Part shown: one piece after another, positions 26,192-35,140 of the stretch
How the letters are laid out: every line of letters begins with the position of its first letter
Numbering within the stretch: position 1 is the stretch's first letter
Translations under genes and position numbers: made by a program
From: an uncultured Bacillota bacterium
GTDB lineage: Bacteria > Bacillota > Clostridia > Lachnospirales > Lachnospiraceae
NCBI GenBank assembly: GCA_949291945.1
Contig: CASEXH010000014.1
Span: 17,009-81,008 of the forward strand
Length of the DNA stretch: 64,000 bases
Reading direction: 5' to 3'
Notes under the pieces: model-generated
Seen by the model: only the letters and a program-made list of their open reading frames with translations
Databases searched by the model: none
Told to the model about the DNA's origin: nothing

Positions 26192-27874
26192 TTACGCCAT
26201 GATAGGTTTCATTGCTTCAGAGAGTTTGTCTTTTTCTGCCTGAGCTTCTGCAAGGTCTTTGCCAAGGGTCGTATAGTATACTTTGATTTTTGGCTCTGTT
26301 CCTGAAGGACGAACGATAACGGTTTCTTTGTTCTCCAGCTTGTAGATGAGAACATTGGCGGAAGGAAGTCCGGTTTCTTCCGGTTTTGTATAGTCGGTGA
26401 CGCTTGCAACCTTGTATCCGGCAATCTCTGCTGGAGGATTCTTTCTCAGTCCTTCCATGATTCCGGCCATCTTGTCCATACCGCTTAATCCCGGGAATTC
26501 AAAGCTGTCGATTTTATTCAGGTAACGGCCGTACTGAGCGTAGATCTCTTCCATTCTCTGCTTCAGAGAACTTCCGATGCTTCTGTAGTAAGCTGCCATC
26601 TCACAGATCAGCATAGAGCCGATGATGGCATCTTTGTCACGAACATAAGGACCTGCCAGGTATCCGTAGCTTTCCTCGAATCCGAAGATGAAACGGTCAA
26701 CTTCTCCGGCAGCCTCCAGCTGTGCGATCTGATCGCCGATCCACTTAAAGCCTGTAAGTACGCTTCTAAGTTCCACACCGTAATGTTCAGCTACTGCATC
26801 TGCCAGGGGAGTGGAAACGATAGATTTTACGGCCACGGCTTTTTCAGGCATAGTGCCTTTCTCAATGCGTCCTGCGCAGATATAGTCCAGAAGGAGTACG
26901 CCTACTTCATTTCCGCTTACCAGTTCATAGGAACCGTCCGGGCACTTCATGGCGATACCTACACGGTCTGCATCCGGGTCGGTTGCCAGCATCAGGTCAG
27001 CACCGGTTTCTTTTGCCAGGTTCAGGCCCTGCTCCAAAGCTTCAAAAATTTCAGGATTCGGATAGCTGCAGGTGGTAAAGTAGCCGTTTGGATATTCCTG
27101 ATCAGGAACAATGGTAACATCTGTGATGCCGATATCCTTTAATACCTGGGTTACAGGAACCAGGCCGGAACCATTCAACGGGCTGTATACCAGTTTCAGG
27201 CCGGCTGTCTTGCAAAGACCCGGGCGGACCTGTCTGGACTCGATAGCTTCATAAAGGGCTTTCTTACAGTCGTCTCCTACGAAACGGATAAATCCTTCCT
27301 CAACACCCTGAGCAAAGGACATATATTTTGCTCCTGTAAGGACGTCTGTTTTCTGGATTTCTTCATATACAATAGCGGCTGCATCATCGGTCATCTGGCA
27401 TCCGTCAGGACCGTAAGCTTTGTAACCGTTGTATTTTGCAGGGTTATGGGAAGCCGTTACCATGATACCTGCGTTGCAGTTGTAATACCTTGTGGCGAAA
27501 GAAAGGGCCGGTACAGGCATTAGTGCATCATAGATCCTTACCTTAATGCCGTTTGCTGCCAGTACTCCGGCTGCGTTTTTAGCGAATACGTCACTTTTCA
27601 GACGGCTGTCATAGCTGATGGCAACAGTCTGTGTGCCGCCCTGAGTCTTTACCCAGTTGGCAAGGCCCTGTGTAGCCTGGCGCACTACATAGATATTCAT
27701 ACGGTTTGTTCCTGCGCCTAATACGCCACGAAGTCCGGCTGTACCAAACTTCAGTGCCACTGCGAAACGTTCTTTGATCTCATCATCATTTCCTTCGATC
27801 CGGGATAATTCCGGGTTTAAATCCGCATCCTCCAGATCTGCGTTTAACCAACGCTTGTACTCTTCCTGATACAT
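26192..27874 (-). CDS. Phosphoglucomutase/phosphomannomutase (alpha-D-phosphohexomutase)
   Basis: Interconverts glucose-1- and -6-phosphate (or mannose phosphates), linking sugar catabolism to polysaccharide synthesis. 560 residues. Diagnostic motifs are the active-site serine loop TASHNPAKYNGYK near 143, the metal-binding DPDADRVGIA near 305, the sugar-binding GFEESYGYL near 405 and the phosphate-binding RPSGTEPKIKVYY near 523. The ATG at 27874-27872 is preferred over a GTG nine bases earlier because the AGGAG then lies eight bases upstream. It stands as a single gene with its own terminators. Confidence 0.93.
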   Translation of the reverse strand: MYQEEYKRWLNADLEDADLNPELSRIEGNDDEIKERFAVALKFGTAGLRGVLGAGTNRMNIYVVRQATQGLANWVKTQGGTQTVAISYDSRLKSDVFAKNAAGVLAANGIKVRIYDALMPVPALSFATRYYNCNAGIMVTASHNPAKYNGYKAYGPDGCQMTDDAAAIVYEEIQKTDVLTGAKYMSFAQGVEEGFIRFVGDDCKKALYEAIESRQVRPGLCKTAGLKLVYSPLNGSGLVPVTQVLKDIGITDVTIVPDQEYPNGYFTTCSYPNPEIFEALEQGLNLAKETGADLMLATDPDADRVGIAMKCPDGSYELVSGNEVGVLLLDYICAGRIEKGTMPEKAVAVKSIVSTPLADAVAEHYGVELRSVLTGFKWIGDQIAQLEAAGEVDRFIFGFEESYGYLAGPYVRDKDAIIGSMLICEMAAYYRSIGSSLKQRMEEIYAQYGRYLNKIDSFEFPGLSGMDKMAGIMEGLRKNPPAEIAGYKVASVTDYTKPEETGLPSANVLIYKLENKETVIVRPSGTEPKIKVYYTTLGKDLAEAQAEKDKLSEAMKPIMA

Positions 27875-27982
27875 TTTTACCACTCCTACTATTTTCTTTA
27901 TGGTTTTTTTGTGAAATAATCACAACCGATAATATTAATATACCATGTTTAGAGGAGAACGGCAATCATTCCCTGAAGGTTT

Positions 27983-28405
27983 TTACCGGCTTTTTTCACA
28001 GATCCATTGTTCTGCTTTCCTGCGTTTCAGGTCTTTTTCCAGCATGGCAAGATCCTCTCCGAAAAAGCGGTATACCATCTCTACCGTACTGTTCTGTCTT
28101 TCGGCCATGGCAGCGGCTTCTTCTTCCAGTTCCCGGCGGGTTACGGAGAAATTTTCACGGTCCATGATATCCTTGATCACCAGATCATATTTCGCCTCAT
28201 AGTAAGCAGCCTGACGGAGTTCATCCTCCATCTGTTCCAGCTCCCTATCAGCGTTAAAGTGATGAGGGCCTCCGGTAAGAGTGTCATAACGCATCCGGTG
28301 CCGCATTTCCAGACGTATATAGTTCAGTTCATTTTCAAGAGCCTGCTCAGGTACTTCTATAGGATAATCCATTATAAAGCGGCGGATCTGCTCTTCTTTA
28401 TTCAT
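27983..28405 (-). CDS. Trigger-factor C-terminal-like protein coupled to the GroEL paralogue
   Basis: 140 residues, highly charged and predicted almost entirely helical. The stretch YYEAKYDLVIKDIMDRENFSVTRRELEEEAAAMAERQN resembles the substrate-cradling C-terminal domain of trigger factor and of SurA-like chaperones (VxxRxxLxxIAxxEnIxVTxxElxxE pattern). No ribosome-binding or PPIase domain is present. Its ATG overlaps the stop of the GroEL-like gene (TGATG), so the two are coupled. I infer a helper that delivers or holds substrate for the chaperonin; no named family is certain. Confidence 0.65.
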   Translation of the reverse strand: MNKEEQIRRFIMDYPIEVPEQALENELNYIRLEMRHRMRYDTLTGGPHHFNADRELEQMEDELRQAAYYEAKYDLVIKDIMDRENFSVTRRELEEEAAAMAERQNSTVEMVYRFFGEDLAMLEKDLKRRKAEQWICEKSR

Positions 28406-30036
28406 CAGTCCGAACCTCCCTCTGATTTTTTCCTGCCGGCAATACCGGCTGCTGCGGTAGCGATAGTACCGGCTGCGGATAAAGCGTTCTCAAAGGCCAG
28501 GCGGGTCACCTTGGCAGAATCCATAATACCGGCGGCCGTCATATCCGTATATTTTTCTGCATTGATATCATATCCGGTTCCCGGCTCTTTCTCCAGAAGC
28601 TTTTCCGTTATGAAGGCGCCGTCCAATCCTGCATTATCCAGGATCTGGCGGGCGGGAGCCTTCAGAGCCTGATATACAGACAAAAAGCCAAAACGTTCAT
28701 CCCCTGTTAACGTATCTCCAGCGGCTTTTACTTTAGGGGCGATGTTCAGCAGCGCAATGCCGCCTCCGGGAAGGATTCCTTCCTCACAGGAGGAACGGGC
28801 GGCGCAGACACCGTCTTCCACCCGCATTTTCCGTTCCCAGATTTCCGGTTCTGTCTGTCCGCCTACATGGATATATGCCACTCCGGAAACAAATTTAGCC
28901 AGACGCTCTTTATAACGGTTTCGATTAAATTCATAATCTGTATGTTCAGAAAGATACCGCAGTTCCTGAATACGTTTCTGTATCTGTCCGGGTTCGCCTC
29001 CGGGGCCTGTAATCATAGTCTGCTTTCCGGTTACCTTAACGTAATGGGCAGTGCCCAGCATTTCCCGGGTTACTTTTCTGATATTAAAGCCCAGTTCACT
29101 GGCGATATAAACCCCCCCGGTCTGAAGGGCAAGATCTTCCATACGCCAGCGCCTTCCCTCCCCATATTCCGGGGCATTGACACAGACAATATCCATATCT
29201 CCCTCAATCCGGTTCTGCATAATGAGCCCCAGTGCTTTTTCCTTGACACCTTCTGAGATGATCAGGCAGGGATGTCCGTCCTCTGCAGCCAGGATCAGAT
29301 AGGGGATCAGGTCCTGGGGATCGGTAAAAGTATTGTCGCACAGGAGAATATAGGGATCCTGCAGTTCTGCAATCTGCTGTTCTTTATCTGTGCACATGAC
29401 AGGGTCTGTATAGCCCCTGTCAAAGACGATTCCTTCCTGGATTTCCAGAGTGGTTTCTGCTCTTTGAGACTCGTCTACATTAATAACTCCTTCCAGTCCC
29501 ACGGCAGAAAAAGCTTCGCTGATCATACGGCCCAGCTCTTCGTCCTGACAGGATATGGAGGCGGCTTTTGCAATATCCTGAGAAGTTTTTACAGGAACTG
29601 CCATTTTCTTAAGCTCCTCAAGGACAATATCTGCGGCTTTTTTCATGCCTCTGCGAACTGCCAGGGGACAGGCCCCGGCGGCGGCGGCGTGGAAGGCCTC
29701 ATGGAGGAGGACCTGGGTCAGCAGGGCAGTGGTGCTGGTACCGTCGCCTGCAGAATCGTTGGTTTTTGACGCAGCTTCTCTCAGCAGCTGAACCCCCATA
29801 TTTTTCAGAGGATCGTTCAGGTCCAGGCTTTGGGCTATTGTGGCTCCATCATTTGTGATCAGTATGTGAGCCCCCGGCTGGGGAGCATCGGAATAGTCGG
29901 CTCCTCTCAGACCGGCCTTCTGGTGCATGGCAACATTCCGTCCCTTGGGTCCCAGTGTATATTTAATAGAGTCAGCCAGGACATCTACGCCGGCCATCAA
30001 GCCAAGCCAGGTGTCCATATCATCTGTAATATTCAT
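28405..30036 (-). CDS. Divergent GroEL-like chaperonin
   Basis: 543 residues of group I chaperonin pattern. ATP-site elements are kept: YTLGPKGRNV near 26-35, ITNDGATIA near 60-68 (the GroEL Asp52 position), NDSAGDGTSTT near 93-103 (Asp87 position) and RVEDGVCAARSSCEEGILPGGG near 412 (Asp398 position). It departs from housekeeping GroEL by an extra dozen residues after GRNVAMHQK, a poorly conserved apical domain and a Ser/Gly/Asp tail instead of GGM repeats. No groES lies nearby. AAGGAGG eight bases before the ATG supports the start. It is followed directly by the trigger-factor-C-like gene. Probably a specialised paralogue rather than the main GroEL. Confidence 0.85.
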   Translation of the reverse strand: MNITDDMDTWLGLMAGVDVLADSIKYTLGPKGRNVAMHQKAGLRGADYSDAPQPGAHILITNDGATIAQSLDLNDPLKNMGVQLLREAASKTNDSAGDGTSTTALLTQVLLHEAFHAAAAGACPLAVRRGMKKAADIVLEELKKMAVPVKTSQDIAKAASISCQDEELGRMISEAFSAVGLEGVINVDESQRAETTLEIQEGIVFDRGYTDPVMCTDKEQQIAELQDPYILLCDNTFTDPQDLIPYLILAAEDGHPCLIISEGVKEKALGLIMQNRIEGDMDIVCVNAPEYGEGRRWRMEDLALQTGGVYIASELGFNIRKVTREMLGTAHYVKVTGKQTMITGPGGEPGQIQKRIQELRYLSEHTDYEFNRNRYKERLAKFVSGVAYIHVGGQTEPEIWERKMRVEDGVCAARSSCEEGILPGGGIALLNIAPKVKAAGDTLTGDERFGFLSVYQALKAPARQILDNAGLDGAFITEKLLEKEPGTGYDINAEKYTDMTAAGIMDSAKVTRLAFENALSAAGTIATAAAGIAGRKKSEGGSD

Positions 30037-30136
30037 GTGGAAAGCCTCCTTGTGTTAAGCGTATTTCAGAATTTATGGCAGGAAATCCCTGGCTTTTCTC
30101 CAGAAGAAAAAAGATAATGGAGAAAAGATCGTACAG

Positions 30137-30904
30137 ATGTGTCCGGCTGAACTTGGCCCTGTTTTCGGTATGGCTGCAGAACTGGCAGACTGCGATATTC
30201 TTCGTACCCCTTCCTTACTGAGCCTGAGAAGCTCTACCCGGCTGGAGGATGAACTTCGTACCGGTTCTCTGACGATCCAAAAATATCGTGAGTATACCAG
30301 CATTATCCATATTAACTGGTATATGCCTACCGCTACTTATGCAGATAAATCAATGGCAGTCCGCTGGGGCGCTGAATGGGTATTTGACGGAGCAGACTCT
30401 ATGCTTCCTATGGGAGTTACCAATGATGTTCTGAAGTTTATGTCTGATAATTATGTGCCTACTTACGGACACATCGGTGCTATTTCAGGCTGGCAGACCA
30501 ATGCCACGGGATATAAAAAGGTTGGCCGTACTGCAGAGGACGCCTTCCGTATCTTCAAATGGGGATATGAATATCAGGAAAACGGTATGGGCGGTATGAC
30601 CATTGAACTGACCCCTATGGAAGTTTCAGAAGCCATTGCCAAGAAACTGAGAGTACCGGTAGTTTCCATTGCAGCAGGAGCCCCATGTGACGGTTCCGAA
30701 ATGGTGGATATGGATACCTTCGGCATGATGCCGAAACCCGCTTCCCACGCAAAGGTTTACGCCCAGCTGATGCCGTTCCTGTGCCAGGCCTACGCTGCAT
30801 GGGCAAATGACGTCCGCACCGGTGCTTATCCGGAGGAAAAGAACGGCTACCATATGGATCCGGAGGAACTGGAAAAATTCAACACCATGATGGATAACTT
30901 CTAA
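30137..30904 (+). CDS. PanB-like ketopantoate hydroxymethyltransferase family protein, N-terminus in doubt
   Basis: The 255 visible residues match the PanB fold (PEP mutase/isocitrate lyase superfamily): YVPTYGHIGAISGW, GYKKVGRTAEDAFRIFKWG, IELTPMEVSEAIAKKL, VPVVSIAAGAPCDGSEMVDMD and FGMMPKPASHAKVYAQL parallel the second half of PanB. The PanB lysine region reads VFDGAD instead of VKLEGG, so substrate may differ. The frame continues upstream as KKKDNGEKIVQM without a start codon to a TAA at 30056-30058, while another frame reads a plausible N-terminus into the same A-rich run. The gene may be frameshifted or cut off by the adjacent divergent chaperonin gene. The ATG at 30137 has only a distant GGAG. 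Confidence 0.6.
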   Translation: MCPAELGPVFGMAAELADCDILRTPSLLSLRSSTRLEDELRTGSLTIQKYREYTSIIHINWYMPTATYADKSMAVRWGAEWVFDGADSMLPMGVTNDVLKFMSDNYVPTYGHIGAISGWQTNATGYKKVGRTAEDAFRIFKWGYEYQENGMGGMTIELTPMEVSEAIAKKLRVPVVSIAAGAPCDGSEMVDMDTFGMMPKPASHAKVYAQLMPFLCQAYAAWANDVRTGAYPEEKNGYHMDPEELEKFNTMMDNF

Positions 30905-30932
30905 AATAAGCAGCGAAAAAGAAAGAGCAAGT

Positions 30933-30999
30933 TCAGGCGGGGAAACCCTTCCCGCCTGATAAAAAGAACCGGAAGGGGGAGGCCGATCCGGTTCTTTTT
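30933..30999. terminator. Double bidirectional terminator
   Basis: TCAGGCGGG (30933-30941) pairs with CCCGCCTGA (30951-30959). AAAAAGAACCGGA (30961-30973) pairs with TCCGGTTCTTTTT (30987-30999). The second is symmetrical with A- and T-runs and serves the convergent PanB-like and LuxR-type genes. Confidence 0.88.
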
Positions 31000-31004
31000 A
31001 TCCA

Positions 31005-31820
31005 TTAGTTTTTGGGCTGGCTCATAATCTTAAAAAGTAATTCCTGCTGTGTGGAAACATGGGCCTTTTCGTAAATATGGGAAATGTGTTTATAAGTAGT
31101 GTTTTTGGAAATATACAGGGCAGAGCTGATATTCTGGATACTCATACCCTGACAGAGAAGATTTACAATCTCGGTTTCCCGTTTGGTAAACTTGTATTTG
31201 CTCCAGCCGGACCGGCTCTCATGAGAATCAAAATCTGTTCCCTGATAGAAAAAGTTCCGGTACATGTTATTGAGGATAGGCAGGGCCAGATTCAGCCGGT
31301 CCTGTTCGATTTGTGAAAAAAATTCATTCCGGGTCCGGTCCAGGGAAAAAACAGCCCGGTAGGTGCCGTTCAGATCAAAAAAGCAGAAGCCCCAGGAGTA
31401 TTTCAGCTTTCTGGCTTTGATATAATTTGTGAGAAATTCAGAATCAGGTACTTCTGACCAGTTAATGATCTTGGAAAAGTTCTGACTGCGGGTGCTTTCC
31501 CGGATATCCTGGTAAATATTGAACTCGTCGGGAAACCCAATCTGGGTCAGATAGTAGTTCATGTATTCGTCAAGCCACTTATCCTGGATATGTATGGCGT
31601 ACTTTCCGGAGATTTTTCTGTTTACATCCAGGAAAAATACCATAGCCTCATCATAGGAACACATTTTAGACATCAGATCCAGCAGCTTAATGGCAAAACT
31701 TCTGGGACTGTGGGCCTGACTGCATTCCAGGATCAGATTATAGGCATCGATATAGACAGAAGGGTCTACATGTTCCAGTTTAGGAAAGGCATAGGTGATG
31801 TCATTTGTTTCAGAATTCAT
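31005..31820 (-). CDS. LuxR-family transcriptional regulator
   Basis: 271 residues. The C-terminal 65 residues form a LuxR/FixJ-type helix-turn-helix: FTKRETEIVNLLCQGMSIQN followed by the ISSALYISKNTTYKHISHIYEK recognition region. The N-terminal about 190 residues are not a response-regulator receiver (no DD...D...K pattern) and match no domain I recognise; a GAF-like sensor is possible. It is divergent from the SDR gene with about 127 bases between starts, so it is a plausible regulator of the SDR gene. Confidence 0.82.
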   Translation of the reverse strand: MNSETNDITYAFPKLEHVDPSVYIDAYNLILECSQAHSPRSFAIKLLDLMSKMCSYDEAMVFFLDVNRKISGKYAIHIQDKWLDEYMNYYLTQIGFPDEFNIYQDIRESTRSQNFSKIINWSEVPDSEFLTNYIKARKLKYSWGFCFFDLNGTYRAVFSLDRTRNEFFSQIEQDRLNLALPILNNMYRNFFYQGTDFDSHESRSGWSKYKFTKRETEIVNLLCQGMSIQNISSALYISKNTTYKHISHIYEKAHVSTQQELLFKIMSQPKN

Positions 31821-31947
31821 TACTGATAGTCTCCTCTTTACAGTATGGCAGGTATAAACTTAAATTTTAGTATATTTTTTATTATAAAAGAAGAAAGGGC
31901 AAAATAAAACACCAAATTTTCAGTGTATGGAGAGAAAGGAGAATCTT

Positions 31948-32892
31948 ATGGAGAAAGAAAAACAGATGCAGATTACACCGGAAATGATCGCAAATATGGC
32001 TGCGGGAAATGTCTCCAATGTCCAGAGCTTAAGCGATATTTTCATCAACAATATGAAGGGGAAATCCGCCATCGTTACAGGAGGAGCTTCCGGACTGGGA
32101 TATAATGTGGTCAATCGTTTAAGCGAGGCGGGAGTGAAGGTTGTGATTGCTTCCCGCAATGAAAAAAAGGGAAAAAAGGCAGAGGAAGAATTCCGCAGCA
32201 GAGGAAGAGAGGTTACCTGGTGCCAGACAGACGTGACAAAGGTTTCCGACTGTTATAAAACTGTAGAATTTACGGAAAAGACTTATGGAAAAGTAGACAT
32301 TCTGGTAGCCAATGCAGCGACATGGAGCATGTTTTCATTTTTGGATATGCCGGAGGAAGAATATGACAAGGTTATGAATACAGATTTAAAAGGAGAATAT
32401 TTCATGGCCCAGGCAGCAGCCCGCTCTATGGTGCGCAATAAGATAAAAGGGAAGATTATATTTACTTCTTCTGCAGCCCGGCATTCCAGCGATGTAAACG
32501 GTATCGGTATGATGAGCCATTATAATGCGGCGAAAGGAGCCATTGCCAGCATGACTATGGGAGTGGCAAAGGAACTGAGACAATATGGAATCACAGTGAA
32601 CTGTGTAGCGCCGGGAGGTATGGTGTCTGAGGGTGCTCTGACAAATACGGGAAAAGCCGCTGCTTATTATGGAAAAGAGCTTATACAGGAGCAGATGGCC
32701 CTGGCAAAAGATACCCCTACAGCTATGAACCCTGATGAAGTGGCTATTGCTGTATTTGCCATGTGTACAGATATGTCCAACTATATGGTGGGAGAGACTG
32801 TTGATGTAACCGGCGGAGCAACCTTAAGTTTCCAGAAGAAACCATGGAGTTATACCATGCCGGGATGTATTCCGGGTCCTAAAACAGAATAG
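31948..32892 (+). CDS. Short-chain dehydrogenase/reductase (SDR)
   Basis: 314 residues. The NAD(P)-binding motif TGGASGLG is at 44-51, NAAT near 122, the catalytic Ser near 174-175 and YxxxK as Y192-NAA-K196. A C-terminal ETVDVTGGATLSF segment is typical of classical SDRs. The first 35 residues are an unusual leader before the Rossmann core. The ATG at 31948 is preferred over 31927 because AAAGGAG lies six bases upstream. Substrate unknown; the LuxR regulator, GH31 and PanB-like neighbours hint at sugar-derived or keto-acid chemistry. Confidence 0.87.
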   Translation: MEKEKQMQITPEMIANMAAGNVSNVQSLSDIFINNMKGKSAIVTGGASGLGYNVVNRLSEAGVKVVIASRNEKKGKKAEEEFRSRGREVTWCQTDVTKVSDCYKTVEFTEKTYGKVDILVANAATWSMFSFLDMPEEEYDKVMNTDLKGEYFMAQAAARSMVRNKIKGKIIFTSSAARHSSDVNGIGMMSHYNAAKGAIASMTMGVAKELRQYGITVNCVAPGGMVSEGALTNTGKAAAYYGKELIQEQMALAKDTPTAMNPDEVAIAVFAMCTDMSNYMVGETVDVTGGATLSFQKKPWSYTMPGCIPGPKTE

Positions 32893-32898
32893 AAAAAT

Positions 32899-32970
32899 AT
32901 AGAGAGCTGCCCCATTAATCAAGATTATATAAATATTCCTGACATTATGTTTCATGTGGCAGCTCTCTAT
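32899..32970. terminator. Inverted repeat between convergent SDR and GH31 genes
   Basis: ATAGAGAGCTGCC (32899-32911) pairs exactly with GGCAGCTCTCTAT (32958-32970) across a 46-base AT-rich loop. It probably ends both transcripts. Confidence 0.7.
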
Positions 32971-32974
32971 GGTT

Positions 32975-34999
32975 TTAAAGCTTTTCAAATACAGGCATAT
33001 ATTCTATAGGCGCAGAAACCTTTACCTTGCAGCCACCCTGACAAATTTCCCCTGTAGAAGTCAGCTTCCACTTTCCGGCAGGAAGGTAAACCTCCCGCTC
33101 AAACTGGTTTAAGTGAAGGATCGGGGCCACCAGATATTTGTCTCCGAACATATACTGATCCTGAAGCTCCCAGCATTTTTCATCTTCCGGGAATTCATAG
33201 AACATGGTCCGCAGGAGAGGAGAGCCATTGGTATGAGCTTCTTCATAAAGCTTCTTGATATAATTATGCATGGAGATGCGGATATCATAATACTTCTTCA
33301 TGATGGCATAATTCTCTTCTCCGTAACTCCATAATTCATTGGGCTGGCCGGTATGGAGATAGCCGCCGCCCCAGTCTCTGTCATCCAGTGGAGGAATGTT
33401 ATAGGGGCCTCTGTCTCCGTGCATGCGCAGAACAGGAGAATAGACTGCAAACTGATACCAGCGGATCAATAACTGGCGGAAATCAGGATCATTTACATCA
33501 TCTGTCATGAAGCCGCCGATATCTGTGGTCCACCAGGGAATACCGGCAATACCCATGTTCAGGCCGCACTGGAGCTGGTCTGTAAAAGCCTCAAAGGTAC
33601 TGGGCACATCTCCGGACCAGACCACATTTCCATATTTCTGAGAGCCTGCCCAGGCACAGCGCAGCAGATTCACTACCGGCCCTTTTCCCGCTTTGCTCAT
33701 CTCGTCGTAGAAGATCCGGCTGTACATCTGGGGATACTGATTGCTGATCTCCAGCGCAGGACCGTCGCAGTAACGGTAATTTTCAAAATCATATACGCCG
33801 TAATCCGGTTCAGAATTATCCAGCCAGAATCCATCAATCCCCAGATCGTAATAATTCTTTTTGCAGATTTCCCACACATACTTTCTGGTTTCCGGATTAA
33901 AGGGATCAATCTCCACACAGTCTCCCTGATAGTCGTAAGTCTGGGCGGCGCCCCGCTCTGTACGGATCAGCAGACCTCTTTCCATCATAGGTCCGAAGTT
34001 TTCGCTTTTTCTGTCTACAGAAGGCCAGATGGAAACGATCACTTTGATTCCCATAGAATGAAGTTCTTCTACCATAGCTTTGGGATCCGGCCAGTATTTT
34101 TTGTCAAATTTCCAGTCGCCCTGCAGGGTCCAGTGGAAGAAGTCGATGACGATCTGATCGATCTGGATGCCCTCTTTCCGGTACTGACGGGCTACAGTAA
34201 GGACTTCGTCCTGGGTGCGGTAGCGGAGTTTACACTGCCATAATCCCATCAGATCTTCCGGAAACATGTCCGCATGCCCGGTAACTCCGGTATAGTTTTT
34301 TAAGATTTCTTTAGGCGTATCCCCTGCAGTGATCCAGTAATCCATTTCTTTTGTAGCTTTGGCGGTCCATTCTGTATAATTCTTGCCAAAGGTCACCTGT
34401 CCTACTGCAGGATTATTCCAGAGAAAGCCGTATCCCAGGGAAGACAGAGCAAAGGGAACAGAAATCTGGGAATTTCTCTGGGCCAGCTCCAGGGTACACC
34501 CCTTTAAATCCAGGTAAGGCTGCTGATACTGCCCCATTCCGAAAATCTTCTCCCCGTCATTACTTTCAAATTTCAGGTTTAAGGAATACTCTGTACCTCC
34601 GATGATACCTTTCCATTCCCGGTTGATCACCTTCAGACATCGGCTTTCTCTGGATAAGGTGCCGTCATACATACGAAAATACTCCCGCAGTATTCTTTGA
34701 TCATCCTTATAGAAGGTAATGATACCTGCAAAATTTACAACGGCTTTGAGTCTTCCGTTAGTAATGGAAGCGATCTCTTTTTTATCAATGGTTCCGTCTC
34801 CTACCCAGTGATCTTCTTCCTCTATGGACACCTGAGCTTCGGAATGGGGAATCTTTTCTGTCAAAGCCCAGTCATTTCCGGAAAAATTCCGAAGCATGGT
34901 GGACCGGACACGGAAAGAATCTGCTCCCCAGGCTTCGATCCGGGTCATTTCTCCATTGTGATAAAAAACCAGTGCGCTGTTGTCGATTAAAAACTTCAT
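32975..34999 (-). CDS. Glycoside hydrolase family 31 (alpha-xylosidase/alpha-glucosidase-like)
   Basis: 674 residues, no signal peptide, so probably cytoplasmic. The GH31 TIM-barrel is clear: IDQIVIDFFHW near 281, the nucleophile region GIDGFWLDNSEPDYG with Asp394, and the acid/base region VVWSGDVPSTFEAF with Asp464. RMHGDRGPYNIPP and the C-terminal beta domain (YLPAGKW) follow. The N-terminal beta-sandwich occupies about 1-240. WLDNSEP resembles the alpha-xylosidase/sulfoquinovosidase side of the family more than secreted alpha-glucosidases, but exact specificity cannot be read. AGGCAGG precedes the ATG. A broken AraC regulator gene lies divergently upstream. Confidence 0.9.
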   Translation of the reverse strand: MKFLIDNSALVFYHNGEMTRIEAWGADSFRVRSTMLRNFSGNDWALTEKIPHSEAQVSIEEEDHWVGDGTIDKKEIASITNGRLKAVVNFAGIITFYKDDQRILREYFRMYDGTLSRESRCLKVINREWKGIIGGTEYSLNLKFESNDGEKIFGMGQYQQPYLDLKGCTLELAQRNSQISVPFALSSLGYGFLWNNPAVGQVTFGKNYTEWTAKATKEMDYWITAGDTPKEILKNYTGVTGHADMFPEDLMGLWQCKLRYRTQDEVLTVARQYRKEGIQIDQIVIDFFHWTLQGDWKFDKKYWPDPKAMVEELHSMGIKVIVSIWPSVDRKSENFGPMMERGLLIRTERGAAQTYDYQGDCVEIDPFNPETRKYVWEICKKNYYDLGIDGFWLDNSEPDYGVYDFENYRYCDGPALEISNQYPQMYSRIFYDEMSKAGKGPVVNLLRCAWAGSQKYGNVVWSGDVPSTFEAFTDQLQCGLNMGIAGIPWWTTDIGGFMTDDVNDPDFRQLLIRWYQFAVYSPVLRMHGDRGPYNIPPLDDRDWGGGYLHTGQPNELWSYGEENYAIMKKYYDIRISMHNYIKKLYEEAHTNGSPLLRTMFYEFPEDEKCWELQDQYMFGDKYLVAPILHLNQFEREVYLPAGKWKLTSTGEICQGGCKVKVSAPIEYMPVFEKL

Positions 35000-35083
35000 A
35001 GTATTTTCCTGCCTTTCTGCTATGCTTTTGGTGTAGTTGGTCTTTCTGCTGAAATCATAAGACAGACCGAAAGTTTTTTCTAC

Positions 35084-35113
35084 TTGAATCCTATGGAGAT
35101 CTGATACTATAAT
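35084..35113 (+). promoter_or_regulatory. Sigma-A-type promoter of the AraC gene
   Basis: TTGAAT (35084-35089), an 18-base spacer and TATAAT (35108-35113). The predicted transcript would start near 35120, too close for the ATG at 35120 to have a ribosome site, so the next in-frame ATG at 35141 is favoured. Confidence 0.65.
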
Positions 35114-35140
35114 ACTTTTATGAAAAAAGAATCAGATATT

